A DNA stretch of 64,000 nucleotides from Bin87 sp965204905 (GCA_965204905.1 OZ242042.1:1674001-1738000), one strand, 5' to 3'. Positions 17,147-25,271 are shown, counted from the first letter of the stretch. Notes: generated by a model not told the origin, from the sequence alone. Numbers and translations: made by a program.

Positions 17147-18130
17147 CTACGAGCCGTTGACCAGTTTTCGGGCTGCGGCTACTACGGAATCAGGGCTGGG
17201 GATGGCTGCCATTTCGAGAGGGTACGAATAGGGCATCGGAACCTCGGCTCCGGCGACGCGGCCTACGGGAGCGTCCAGGTAGTCAAAAGCGTCTTCCTGG
17301 ATCTGGGAGACGAGCTCGCCGGCGAAGCCGCCGATACGGGTGGTCTCTTCGACCATGAGCGCCCGGTGGGTCTTTTTGACAGAGTTGACGAGGGTTTCGG
17401 AGTCCAAGGGCCGGAGGGTGCGCAGGTCGATGACGTCGGCTTCGATGCCTTCCTGGGCCAGGATGCCGGCGGCCTGCTCGGCGACGTTGGCCATGCGGGA
17501 GTAGCCGCAGAGGGTGATGTCTTTGCCGGTGCGCCGGACATCAGCCTTGCCGATGGGCACGCGATAGTCGCCGGTATCGGGGGACTCGCCGCGCGTCCCG
17601 TAGAGCAAGATGTGCTCCACGAACATCACCGGGTCGTTGAGTTCGCGGCAAGACCGAAACAGGCCAATGACGTCGCGGGGCGTGGCCGGAGTGACGACCG
17701 TCAGCCCCGGTATGGAGGCGTACATTCCCTCAAAGGACTGGGAGTGGGTCGCGCCCACGGATGCGCCGGCTCCGGTGACGGTGCGAATGATCAAGGGAAT
17801 GGAGAATTGACCGCCGGACATATAGCGGATCTTGGCGGCGTGGTTGACGATCTGGTCCATGGCCAGGAGGCTGAAGTTGATGGTCATCAGCTCCACTACA
17901 GGGCGGAGGCCGACCATAGCGGCGCCCACGCCGGCGCCCACGATGACCGATTCGGCCAGTGGAGAGTCCTTGATGCGGCGTTTGCCGTAGCGCTCGTAGA
18001 AGCCTTTGGTAACGGCGAAAGCGCCCCCATAGGGGCCGATGTCCTCACCCATGAGGAAAACGCGCTCGTCCTCATCAAGGGCTTCGCGGAGTACGGATGA
18101 TACGGCGTCCCGGTATGTGATGACCGACAT
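17147..18130 (-). CDS. pdhB: 2-oxoacid dehydrogenase E1 beta subunit
   Basis: This 327-aa E1 beta subunit of the alpha2beta2 type starts with the conserved YRDAVSSVLREALDEDERVFLMGEDIG. It also has AVTKGFYERYG, the segment DSPLAESVIVGAGVGAAMVGLRPVVE, and the C-terminal transketolase-like domain with LRTLRPLD and the conserved VEE of the late strand. Together with E1 alpha it decarboxylates the 2-oxoacid and reductively acylates the E2 lipoyl arm. The gene lies 29 bp downstream of E1 alpha in the same operon. Confidence 0.93.
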   Translation of the reverse strand: MSVITYRDAVSSVLREALDEDERVFLMGEDIGPYGGAFAVTKGFYERYGKRRIKDSPLAESVIVGAGVGAAMVGLRPVVELMTINFSLLAMDQIVNHAAKIRYMSGGQFSIPLIIRTVTGAGASVGATHSQSFEGMYASIPGLTVVTPATPRDVIGLFRSCRELNDPVMFVEHILLYGTRGESPDTGDYRVPIGKADVRRTGKDITLCGYSRMANVAEQAAGILAQEGIEADVIDLRTLRPLDSETLVNSVKKTHRALMVEETTRIGGFAGELVSQIQEDAFDYLDAPVGRVAGAEVPMPYSYPLEMAAIPSPDSVVAAARKLVNGS

Positions 18131-18159
18131 GGTGATTCCTCGCGTAGTGGGCTGTTGCT

Positions 18160-19170
18160 TCAGGTAGGAATTCCTTCGGTCGGTCGGTCAGTATAAACGC
18201 CATCGTAGAGTTCTTCAGGCGCTGGCCACGGCGAAGACTCGCCGAATTCGGCAGCGATGACTACTTCTTCATCGACGCTGGCGTCGATCTCGTCGAAGTC
18301 CTCCACGGTTGCAATGCCTTCCACGGTGAGCCAATCCCGAAAGCGCGGAATGGGGTCCTGCCCTTCCCAGTATTGGACCTCGTCGTCCGGCCGGTAATCT
18401 GCCGGATCGGCGACGGAGTGGCCGCGGAGGCGGTAGGTGCGTGCGACGACGAAGGCGGGGCCTTTGCCGGCGCGCACGTCGGCGTTGATTTTCTGCATCA
18501 GGTCGCGGACTTCGAGCACGTCGTTGCCATCGACTTCGTAGCGGTCCATGCCGTAGGCGGCGGCCATCTCGTGAAGGGAGTCCCACATCACCAGGGTTTC
18601 TTTAGACGACGCGCCCATGCCGTAGAGGTTGTGCTCGCAGAAAAAGATCACGGGAAGGTTCCAGATGGCGGCGAGGTTCATGGCCTCGTGGAATTCGCCC
18701 TCGTTAACTGCGCCGTCGCCGAAGAAGCAAAGCACCACCTGATCGTCGCCGCGGTACTGGACGGCGAGGGCAATGCCGGCGGCGATACACAACTGGCCGC
18801 CCACGATGGCATAGCCGCCCATGAAGTTCAGCTCGTCGCTGAACAGGTGCATTGAGCCGCCTTTGCCCTTGCTGGATCCGGTGGCCTTGCCCATGAGTTC
18901 GGCCATGACTTCCTTGCTGCCCATGCCCCGGGCCAGCGCCTGGCCGTGGTCGCGGTAGTGGGTGACGATGTAGTCGTCCTGGCGCAGGGTGTTGATCGCG
19001 CCGACGGCGATGGCCTCCTCGCCGTTATAGACGTGGAGAAAGCCCTTGATGTTGCCTCGCGTGTACTGACGCTCGGACTCTCGCTCAAACTCACGGATGA
19101 GCTTCATCTGCCGGTAGAAAGCCAGCAGGTCGTCTTTGGTCAGATCGGGAACATCCGCTGCTTTGAGCAT
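18160..19170 (-). CDS. pdhA: 2-oxoacid dehydrogenase E1 alpha subunit
   Basis: This 336-aa E1 alpha subunit has an N-terminal helix with DLLAFYRQMKLIREFE, the segment IVTHYRDHGQALARG, and KGKGGSMHLFS. Its ThDP/Mg motif starts at GDGAVNEGEFHEAMNLAA and ends at NLYGMG. The YRLRGHSVADPADYR segment around the phosphorylation-loop position of eukaryotic homologues is also present. It lies 63 bp after lpdA; a fragment of repeat family A lies between them at about 19198-19216. Acetoin and pyruvate complexes share this architecture. Confidence 0.93.
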   Translation of the reverse strand: MLKAADVPDLTKDDLLAFYRQMKLIREFERESERQYTRGNIKGFLHVYNGEEAIAVGAINTLRQDDYIVTHYRDHGQALARGMGSKEVMAELMGKATGSSKGKGGSMHLFSDELNFMGGYAIVGGQLCIAAGIALAVQYRGDDQVVLCFFGDGAVNEGEFHEAMNLAAIWNLPVIFFCEHNLYGMGASSKETLVMWDSLHEMAAAYGMDRYEVDGNDVLEVRDLMQKINADVRAGKGPAFVVARTYRLRGHSVADPADYRPDDEVQYWEGQDPIPRFRDWLTVEGIATVEDFDEIDASVDEEVVIAAEFGESSPWPAPEELYDGVYTDRPTEGIPT

Positions 19171-19233
19171 ATCCCTTCCTCGCAGGCAGTGATTTTGGTT
19201 TCGCGGGAATGACGAATTGGGGGTACTGCGCCG

Positions 19234-20634
19234 CTACATGTGCAGGGCGCGGCCTTCGGCATCGAGGGCGGCTTCGTGGACCATTTCGGCGACGCTGGGA
19301 TGGGCGTGAACGGCCCAGCCCAGTTCGGTAGTAGTGCCCTCCAGCAGGTGGGTCATCTGGAGTTCGGCGAGAAGCTCGGTAACTTCCGGGCCGCACATGT
19401 GGCCGCCCAGCAGTTCGCCATAGCTGGCGTCGATGACCAGCTTGACGATGCCGTCGTTTTCGCCCATGGCGGCGGCCTTGCCGCTGGCCTGGACGTTGAA
19501 ACGGCCAACCTTCACATCGTAACCCTGCTCAATGGCCTGGGCTTCGGTGAGGCCGAAGGATGCGACCTGAGGATGGCAGTACGTGGCCTTGGGCAGGTAG
19601 GTGTAGTCAAGAGGCTGCGTCTCCTCGCCGGCGATGTTTTCAACCGCGATGACACCCTGAGCGGACGCGACGTGGGCCAAGGCCAGCTTACCGGTGACGT
19701 CGCCTACGGCGTAGATACCGGGGACGTTGGTGGCCATCCGGTCGTCGATGTTGATGTAGCCGCGTTCGGTGGCGACGCCGACCTGCTCAAGTCCCATGTC
19801 CTCGGTGTTGGGCAGGACGCCGATGGCGACGAGGACCTTGTCGAACCGGGCCGTCTCGGATACGCCGTCCTTATCGATGGTGAGGGTGACGCCGTCGGCG
19901 TCGGCCTGGGCGTTGGTGACGCCGGCGCCGGTCTGCATCTTGATGCCGTGGCGGGTGAAGGCGCGCTCCAACTGCTGGCTGATCTCCTCGTCCTCGTTGG
20001 GGACGATGCGGGGCAGCAGTTCGATCACGGTGACGTCCGCGCCGTACATGCGGTAGATGTAGGCGAACTCGACGCCGATTGCGCCGCCGCCGATGATGGC
20101 GATGGAACCGGGCACGTCGTCGGCTACGATGCTCTCGCGGCTGGTGATGATCTTTTCACCATCAACGGGCAAAGGCGGGATGCTGCGGGGGCGGGCGCCG
20201 GTGGCGACGATGATGTTGCGGGTGTTGACGCGGGAAACCTGTCCGTCGGGTCCGGTAACGTCGATGGCGCGGGCGGAGACGATGCGGGCGTTGCCCTCGA
20301 TGTGGTCAGCGTTGTTTTTGCGGAGCAGGAACGCAACGCCGCGGGTCATGCGGTCCACGACCTGGCGGCTACGCTTCATAGCCACGGAATAGTCGGCGCG
20401 GAAGTTGTCGAATGACAGGCCGAACTGGTCGGCGCGTTGGACGTAGGAAACAACTTCGGCGTTTTTGAGCAAAGCCTTGGAGGGGATGCAACCCCAATTG
20501 AGGCAAACACCGCCGAGGGCTTCTCGTTCGATGACGCAGGCTCTGAGGCCCAACTGACCGGCTCGGATGGCGGCTACATAGCCACCCGGCCCGCCGCCGA
20601 TTACTGCTACATCATACCCTGCATCGGTTGCCAT
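19234..20634 (-). CDS. lpdA: dihydrolipoyl dehydrogenase (E3)
   Basis: This 466-aa FAD disulfide oxidoreductase has the N-terminal dinucleotide motif VIGGGPGGYVAAIRAGQLG, the redox disulfide motif GGVCLNWGCIPSK, the NAD-binding motif IIGGGAIGVEFA, and the second FAD motif GIYAVGDVTG. The C-terminal catalytic His-Glu pair sits in HAHPSVAEMVHEA. It reoxidises the dihydrolipoyl groups of E2 with NAD+. It is the first gene of the operon; the ATG at 20634 is chosen because the FAD motif follows directly. An earlier start at 20691 would add 19 residues with no family counterpart. Confidence 0.94.
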   Translation of the reverse strand: MATDAGYDVAVIGGGPGGYVAAIRAGQLGLRACVIEREALGGVCLNWGCIPSKALLKNAEVVSYVQRADQFGLSFDNFRADYSVAMKRSRQVVDRMTRGVAFLLRKNNADHIEGNARIVSARAIDVTGPDGQVSRVNTRNIIVATGARPRSIPPLPVDGEKIITSRESIVADDVPGSIAIIGGGAIGVEFAYIYRMYGADVTVIELLPRIVPNEDEEISQQLERAFTRHGIKMQTGAGVTNAQADADGVTLTIDKDGVSETARFDKVLVAIGVLPNTEDMGLEQVGVATERGYINIDDRMATNVPGIYAVGDVTGKLALAHVASAQGVIAVENIAGEETQPLDYTYLPKATYCHPQVASFGLTEAQAIEQGYDVKVGRFNVQASGKAAAMGENDGIVKLVIDASYGELLGGHMCGPEVTELLAELQMTHLLEGTTTELGWAVHAHPSVAEMVHEAALDAEGRALHM

Positions 20635-20715
20635 CAATCTGACCAGCCCACTAGTTTGGCGCAACCCGCCAACTGCCAAAGCCGATGACAAGATTGGGGC
20701 TGCGCTTATTGACGC

Positions 20716-20744
20716 ATTATAGCGGCAGGGTTGATGAGCGGCAA
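20716..20744 (-). promoter_or_regulatory. sigma-70-like promoter of the lpdA-pdhABC operon
   Basis: Read on the minus strand, TTGCCG (20744-20739) and TATAAT (20721-20716) are separated by 17 bp. This places the transcript start about 75 nt ahead of the lpdA ATG. It is the best-matched promoter in the window, inferred from sequence only. Confidence 0.6.
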
Positions 20745-20830
20745 GTTAGAGACGGGCCGCCGCCCCGGGCCGAGCAGGGCCGGCGGTGAGCACGTTGACG
20801 CCGCGTTGCCCCGGAGCCGTCGGTTACGTC

Positions 20831-20860
20831 TTGGTGGAATCCGGGCACGTCTGATAAAAT
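20831..20860 (+). promoter_or_regulatory. putative promoter of tatA
   Basis: TTGGTG (20831-20836) and TAAAAT (20855-20860) lie 18 bp apart, about 30 bp ahead of the tatA start. The match is moderate. Confidence 0.4.
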
Positions 20861-20890
20861 AGGCACATCAAACTTGGAGCATGTGGAACG

Positions 20891-21097
20891 ATGCGTATTG
20901 GTCCTTTGGGGATGACCGAACTGCTGCTCATCCTGGTGGTCGTCCTGCTGATTTTTGGAGCGTCGCGGTTACCGGGCGTGGGTTCTGCGCTGGGCAAGGG
21001 CATACGTTCGTTCAAAACTTCCGTGACCGGTGAGGATGAAACGGCAAGGCGCGAGGAAAGTTCGGCTGAGGCCGGCTCGGAAGAGCGGCGGTCTTGA
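20891..21097 (+). CDS. tatA: twin-arginine translocase subunit TatA
   Basis: This 68-aa protein has one N-terminal transmembrane helix (about residues 9-24, TELLLILVVVLLIFGA) followed by the Tat hinge and amphipathic helix around SRLPGVGSALGKGIRSFK. An acidic tail ends it. The size and G-x-x-E-L-L-L-I-L pattern are typical of TatA/E, which forms the translocation pore for folded proteins. It is transcribed toward tatBC, which lie convergently 0.4 kb away rather than in the same operon. Confidence 0.88.
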   Translation: MRIGPLGMTELLLILVVVLLIFGASRLPGVGSALGKGIRSFKTSVTGEDETARREESSAEAGSEERRS

Positions 21098-21137
21098 CGG
21101 CGGTACTTTGGCAGGCATCGGGTGAACGGAGGAATCC

Positions 21138-21440
21138 ATGACGGTCGTTGAATTGGCAACGCTCGGTACGGTTGGCGGGGTTGGTTTTGCTTTTTTTCTG
21201 GCGGCGATTGGGGCTGCCGTTGCCTTTGGGAAATTGTCTCAGCGGGTTACCCAGATGGAAGGCCGTCTTGATGGTATTGATGCCCGCCTCGATCGAATTG
21301 ATGCCCGTCTTGACAGAATTGAGACCGCTATCAACGAACTGCGGGCGGAAATGGAGCAGACCAACCGAATCTTGATCGGGCTGGCGAATCATCGCCATGA
21401 CACCGATGGCAATACCGTGTTCACGATCCCCCAGGCATGA
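21138..21440 (+). CDS. small membrane-anchored coiled-coil protein
   Basis: This 100-aa protein has one hydrophobic N-terminal helix (about 5-32) and a coiled coil built of three near-perfect heptads: RLDGIDA, RLDRIDA and RLDRIET, at about residues 43-63. Further helical sequence follows to about residue 80. The heptads are also visible in DNA as three 21-bp units (21264-21326). No enzymatic motif is present; a structural or membrane-adaptor role is only a guess. It follows tatA by 40 bp, so it may be co-transcribed, and it ends before a strong terminator. Confidence 0.7.
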   Translation: MTVVELATLGTVGGVGFAFFLAAIGAAVAFGKLSQRVTQMEGRLDGIDARLDRIDARLDRIETAINELRAEMEQTNRILIGLANHRHDTDGNTVFTIPQA

Positions 21441-21470
21441 TCCAGGGGAGAGGTTCCCCCTCACCCCGGC

Positions 21471-21503
21471 CCTCTCCCACCAGGGGAGAGGGTGTTTTTT
21501 TTG
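21471..21503 (+). terminator. strong intrinsic terminator, family B repeat
   Basis: CCCTCTCCC (21471-21479) pairs with GGGAGAGGG (21485-21493) around a 5-nt loop, with eight consecutive T at 21496-21503. It separates the tatA/coiled-coil genes from the convergent tatC stop at 21510. Confidence 0.85.
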
Positions 21504-21509
21504 AATGGC

Positions 21510-22409
21510 TTATTCGTTGGCGGGTTCGGCGCTGAGCGCGGCGGTTGACTTGCGGCCGGCGATCCGGGCCAGCAGCACGCCGAGTTCGTAGAGTACGATC
21601 AGAGGCCCGGCTACGATGGCTTGGTTCAGCGGATCGATGGTAGGCGTGATGGCGGCGGCGATTATGAACGATACTACCAGCCATAGGCGGCGGAACCGGC
21701 TGAATCCTCGCGCGTTGACGATGCCCAGGGTGGCGAGAACGTACATCACCAACGGAGTCTCGAAGGCGATGCCTAGCCAGAACAACAGCCGGATCATTAT
21801 GTTGACGATGTTGCTGATGCGGATGAGCGGCTCGGCAACGTCGCCGCCGAAGGTGAGCAAGAACCGCAACGCGGGCGGGATCATCACGAAGTAGCCGAAA
21901 GCCATGCCGGCGACGAATGCCAACAATGCGGCTGGCAGGAACGAAAAGAGGATGCGCCGCTCCTTGGGGGTGAGGCCCGGGGCCACGAATCGGACGACGT
22001 GGTACAGGATGACCGGCAACGCCAACACCAGCCCGCCCAGTAGAGATACCTTGACGGTAGTGCTGAGGAGTTCGGTTACTTCCGTGTAGATTATGGAAAC
22101 GTCGTCGCCGGCGACTCGGCGGGCCGGCGTGATGAGCAGGGTCAGGATTTCCTCGTAGAAATAGAAACAGACTGCCGAACCGACCAGCAGGGCGACCATA
22201 GAGATCAAGACGCGAGAGCGCAGTTCGCGGAAGTGCTCGCGCAAGGGCAGGGGTTCGCGAGGGCTGGTTTGAGGTTCGCCCGGCGCGCGGCGTCGGGAAA
22301 CGAGCCAGGACACCGCTGCGACCAGCACCAGCAGGGCGACGAATCCGGCGACTGCCGCCAAGCGCCAGTCGCCAAACTGATCCCAGCGGGACACGATCTC
22401 GGTAATCAT
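21510..22409 (-). CDS. tatC: twin-arginine translocase subunit TatC
   Basis: This 299-aa protein has the TatC signature HFRELRSRVLIS, followed by the six-helix core with the first periplasmic loop Pro/Glu region, FVAPGLTPKERR and the GMAFGYFVMIPPALRFLL segment. TatC binds the twin-arginine signal peptide with TatB. Standard TatC proteins are about 250 aa; here an additional N-terminal transmembrane helix (about 17-38) and a linker of about 20 residues precede the signature. Its start codon overlaps the tatB stop (ATGA), so the two are translationally coupled. Confidence 0.93.
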   Translation of the reverse strand: MITEIVSRWDQFGDWRLAAVAGFVALLVLVAAVSWLVSRRRAPGEPQTSPREPLPLREHFRELRSRVLISMVALLVGSAVCFYFYEEILTLLITPARRVAGDDVSIIYTEVTELLSTTVKVSLLGGLVLALPVILYHVVRFVAPGLTPKERRILFSFLPAALLAFVAGMAFGYFVMIPPALRFLLTFGGDVAEPLIRISNIVNIMIRLLFWLGIAFETPLVMYVLATLGIVNARGFSRFRRLWLVVSFIIAAAITPTIDPLNQAIVAGPLIVLYELGVLLARIAGRKSTAALSAEPANE

Positions 22410-22750
22410 CGTTGGGCGGAGGATGGTCCTGAATCAGTATCTTCTGGTTGGGCGGGCCGTTGATCCACAGATTCCTGGAGATGCGAAGGCATGGGCAGGG
22501 GATCGGACGGCGGTTGCGTGGGCGCGCCTGAACCCGAACCGGCATTGGAGTTGGGTTGATCCCGTCGAGGGCTGACATCGTTGTCGGACAATGAAGCGGC
22601 GTCCATGATGTCAGCGAAGGTGCGACGGGCCTCACGGGCCATGCGGCCGATCGTGCGAGCCACCTCAACGGTCTTGCCGGGACCGAGGGCGACGAACGCC
22701 ACCAGCAGGATCACCAGCAGCTCAAGACTGCCGATGCCGAATACGTTCAT
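22406..22750 (-). CDS. tatB: Sec-independent translocase subunit TatB/TatA-like
   Basis: This 114-aa protein has the TatA/B pattern: MNVFGIGSLELLVILLVAFVAL as the membrane helix, the GPGKTVEVAR hinge, an amphipathic helix to about residue 45 and a polar, Pro-rich tail. Its length and position directly before tatC favour TatB. The ATG at 22750 has GGTGAG five bases ahead. An alternative ATG 12 bp upstream lies in a stretch resembling repeat family E and has no such site. It overlaps the end of the upstream RlmD/Maf fusion gene by about 29 bp and tatC by 4 bp. Confidence 0.85.
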   Translation of the reverse strand: MNVFGIGSLELLVILLVAFVALGPGKTVEVARTIGRMAREARRTFADIMDAASLSDNDVSPRRDQPNSNAGSGSGAPTQPPSDPLPMPSHLQESVDQRPAQPEDTDSGPSSAQR

Positions 22751-24641
22751 AAGGCTCACCATGAGCGGTTGAGGGCTGGGTATGGCTGAGGAAGCAGGGG
22801 ATGGTGCAACCCGGTGGCACGGTCATGTCGGCGAAATCGGGCAATTCGCAGCCCATTTCGGCCAGGATCTCGACCACGCGGCAGGCGGGCAGTCCCATGA
22901 CGTTGGAATAGCAGCCATGCTGCAAGGTTGCCGGTCGGAACTCGTCGTCCTGGATGGCGTATGCGCCGGCCTTGTCCATGGGGGTGCCGCTGGCGATGGA
23001 CTGTTCCATCTCGGCATCGCTGAAATCTCGCATCAGCACGTCGGCGGTGTGGGACTCGGTGACGCAGCGGCGGGTGGCAGCGTCGTACACGGTGATGCCG
23101 GTGGTTACGTGATGGGCGGCGCCACGCAGTCGGGTCAGCATCCGGCGGGCTTCGGCTTCGTCATCCGGCTTGGCGATGGATTCGCCGTCGAGGACGACGG
23201 TGCTGTCTGCTGCCACGTAATAGCCGGACTCTGCGTTCTCGGATTCGGCCACAGCCAGCGCTTTTTCACGAGATAGTCGTCGCACCATCTGCTCCGGCGT
23301 TTCGCCGGGTTCTGGGTCTTCAGGGATGTTGGACGGAGTGATCCGGAAGCTGATTCCCAGGGCGGAGAGCAGGGCACGCCGTCTCGGGGACGCTGACGCC
23401 AGCACTATTTCGGCGTCGGCGAGTTTGAGTGAAAGGGACGCCAGGCACTCTACGTGGTGGGTCTGGGGGAACATATCCACGGGCCGGACGGATTCGATGG
23501 AGTAGCGGCGGCACAGGACGGCGAGGTCGCGGGCGAGGGTCTGCGGGTTGCAGGAAACGTAGGCGATGCGTGGCGGCGCCAGTTCCAGCAGGGTTTCAAG
23601 CACGGTTGGCTGGCATCCGGTGCGCGACGGATCCAGGATGACGGCGTCGGGAACGACTTCAAGGGAGGGCAGGATGTCCTCGACCTTGCCGGTCATAAAC
23701 TCAACATTGGGAGCATCGGCGGTGTTTTCCTCAGCGTCGGCCACCGCCGCGGTCGATTCTTCGATACCGATTATGCGGGCCGCGTGGGGCGCGAGCAGCG
23801 CTGAGAAGGCGCCCACGCCGGCGTAGGCATCAACCACAGTTTCGTGCCCGGACAAACCCAAGGCGTCAATCGCCAACTCCGCCAGTTTGCCGGCCTGTTC
23901 GACGTTGACCTGGAAGAATGATGGGGAGGCTACCCGAAACTCACGACCGTTGACGGCTTCCCGGTAGCGTTTCTGGCCGGTTGCGACGGGCACGGCGGGG
24001 TTTTGCAACGTGGGCTGAATCAGGTAGTCGCCGGTGGCATCGGAGGCGCGGATGGACAGCGCCGAGGTTTCAGCGCACCGATCCTGCAATTGCTCCAGCA
24101 GTTCGTTGGTGCGGTCGTTCATCAACAGGCAGCGGTCGATCCGAACGAACCGGCGGCGTTCGCGGTGGGTGAATCCGAGGCTGCCGGTGGATCGCCAGGT
24201 GTTGAAGCGGGCGTGGTTGCGGTATCCGAGAGGCTTGGGCGACGGGATGGTATCGAGCACGGGAGGTTGATGGAAATTGCCGACACGTCGGAGAGCGTCT
24301 TCCACGATGGCGGCCTTCGCTTCCAGCTGGGCCGGGTAGGAGATATGCTGCCACTGGCATCCGGTACACTCGCCGAAATAGGAGCATGGCGGTTCGACGC
24401 GGTACGGCGACGAGCGGATGACGCTGACCACCTGGGCGGCGACGTATTTGCGTCGAATGGCGACAACCTCGGCGCTTACGGACTCACCCGGGATGCCGCC
24501 GAACACGAACACGTCCCGGCCGGCGTGGGTCGCCATAGCCTCGCCCAAACGGCCCCAAGAGAGCAGGTCCAGCTCGATTACGTCGCCGAGTTGCAGGGGT
24601 GGCGAGTCGATTGTGGCGGGAGTAGAAGACATGCAAAACAT
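22722..24641 (-). CDS. fusion: RlmD/RumA-type rRNA uracil-C5 methyltransferase + Maf nucleotide pyrophosphatase
   Basis: This protein of about 639 aa is continuous across two normally separate enzymes. The N-terminal part is a TrmA/RumA-family methyltransferase: TRAM-like start, iron-sulfur cysteines in CSYFGECTGCQWQH plus a later RCLL Cys, SAM motif VVDAYAGVGAFSALLA, DPSRTGC, nucleophile SCNPQTLARD and base in HHVECLAS. At about 23420 it runs straight into a complete Maf domain: IVLASASPRRRALL, the acid motif VAADSTVVLDG and the KAGAYAIQD segment. Maf proteins hydrolyse non-canonical NTPs. Either ATG 24641 or 24632 could be the start; AGGTGG favours 24641. The 3' end overlaps tatB. Confidence 0.85.
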   Translation of the reverse strand: MFCMSSTPATIDSPPLQLGDVIELDLLSWGRLGEAMATHAGRDVFVFGGIPGESVSAEVVAIRRKYVAAQVVSVIRSSPYRVEPPCSYFGECTGCQWQHISYPAQLEAKAAIVEDALRRVGNFHQPPVLDTIPSPKPLGYRNHARFNTWRSTGSLGFTHRERRRFVRIDRCLLMNDRTNELLEQLQDRCAETSALSIRASDATGDYLIQPTLQNPAVPVATGQKRYREAVNGREFRVASPSFFQVNVEQAGKLAELAIDALGLSGHETVVDAYAGVGAFSALLAPHAARIIGIEESTAAVADAEENTADAPNVEFMTGKVEDILPSLEVVPDAVILDPSRTGCQPTVLETLLELAPPRIAYVSCNPQTLARDLAVLCRRYSIESVRPVDMFPQTHHVECLASLSLKLADAEIVLASASPRRRALLSALGISFRITPSNIPEDPEPGETPEQMVRRLSREKALAVAESENAESGYYVAADSTVVLDGESIAKPDDEAEARRMLTRLRGAAHHVTTGITVYDAATRRCVTESHTADVLMRDFSDAEMEQSIASGTPMDKAGAYAIQDDEFRPATLQHGCYSNVMGLPACRVVEILAEMGCELPDFADMTVPPGCTIPCFLSHTQPSTAHGEPYERIRHRQS

Positions 24642-24709
24642 ACTACCACCTGGCGGCGGGTACAGTCTTGCGGCCACGCAGGGGCAGTCGAATGGCGGTA
24701 GGCATTTTA

Positions 24710-24736
24710 TTGACCGGGTTAATGGCGGGGTATAAT
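24710..24736 (+). promoter_or_regulatory. putative promoter of the thioredoxin gene
   Basis: TTGACC (24710-24715) and a perfect TATAAT (24731-24736) are 15 bp apart, slightly short of optimum. The predicted transcript would carry a leader of about 75 nt before the thioredoxin ATG. Confidence 0.5.
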
Positions 24737-24818
24737 ATTGCTATTACGAATGCTCGCGTGCGGTTCGGATTATCCGGGACATCGCGCGGGAGAAGCGCAC
24801 AAACCTGGAGGAACTAAG

Positions 24819-25148
24819 ATGCCCGAACCTATGGACGTAAATGGAGAGAATTGGCAAAGCAGCGTTATGGACTCGGATCTGCCGGTGATGGTGGACTTCT
24901 GGGCGGAATGGTGCGGGCCCTGCAAGATGATTGCGCCAGCGGTGCATGACCTGGCGCTGGAATACGAAGGCAAGATGAACGTGGCCAAGCTGGACGTGGA
25001 CAGCGACCCGGACATTGCGGCGCGCTACGGTATCCGCAGCATCCCGGCGCTGATTTTCTTCAAGGACGGCCAGCCGGTTGACCAGATCGTCGGCGCGATG
25101 CCCAAGCCGCAGATGAAGCGGAAGATCGACGCGGTGCTGGGCAGCTAG
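24819..25148 (+). CDS. trxA: thioredoxin
   Basis: This 109-aa thioredoxin has the complete fold and active site: VMVDFWAEWCGPCKMIAP with the WCGPC redox pair, the buried Asp in VDFWA, and the cis-Pro loop GIRSIPALIFFKDG. It reduces cytoplasmic disulfides with thioredoxin reductase, which is not in the window. The ATG at 24819 is preceded by GGAGGAA; an upstream in-frame start would add 27 residues without family support. A promoter lies about 80 bp upstream and the tRNA-Sec gene starts 26 bp after the stop. Confidence 0.95.
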   Translation: MPEPMDVNGENWQSSVMDSDLPVMVDFWAEWCGPCKMIAPAVHDLALEYEGKMNVAKLDVDSDPDIAARYGIRSIPALIFFKDGQPVDQIVGAMPKPQMKRKIDAVLGS

Positions 25149-25174
25149 GCCAGTTGATCCCGCCAGCACGTTGC

Positions 25175-25271
25175 GGGAGTGGATGGGGCCCGGTGGCTCT
25201 TGCGGACTTCAAATCCGTTATGCCTCGTGACGAGCGGGGTAGGTGGGTTCGACTCCCTCGCACTCCCGCCA
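25175..25271 (+). tRNA. selC: tRNA-Sec (anticodon TCA)
   Basis: This 97-nt tRNA has the features of bacterial selenocysteine tRNA. The acceptor arms are GGGAGTG and CACTCCC, followed by G and an encoded CCA. The D stem is 6 bp (GGGGCC/GGCTCT) with a tiny 4-nt loop. The anticodon arm is GCGGA-CTTCAAA-TCCGT, with anticodon TCA reading UGA. A long variable arm contains CTCG-TGA-CGAG, and the T loop is TTCGACT. A T-T mismatch in the T stem and a G-G at acceptor position 8 are slightly unusual. It is charged with Ser and converted by SelA, then delivered by SelB. None of selA, selB or selD is in this window. Confidence 0.9.

Noticed and set aside
19240..20415. 391-codon plus-strand frame opposite lpdA
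   Set aside because: Gly/Val/Asp-rich antisense frame; lpdA has full family motifs.
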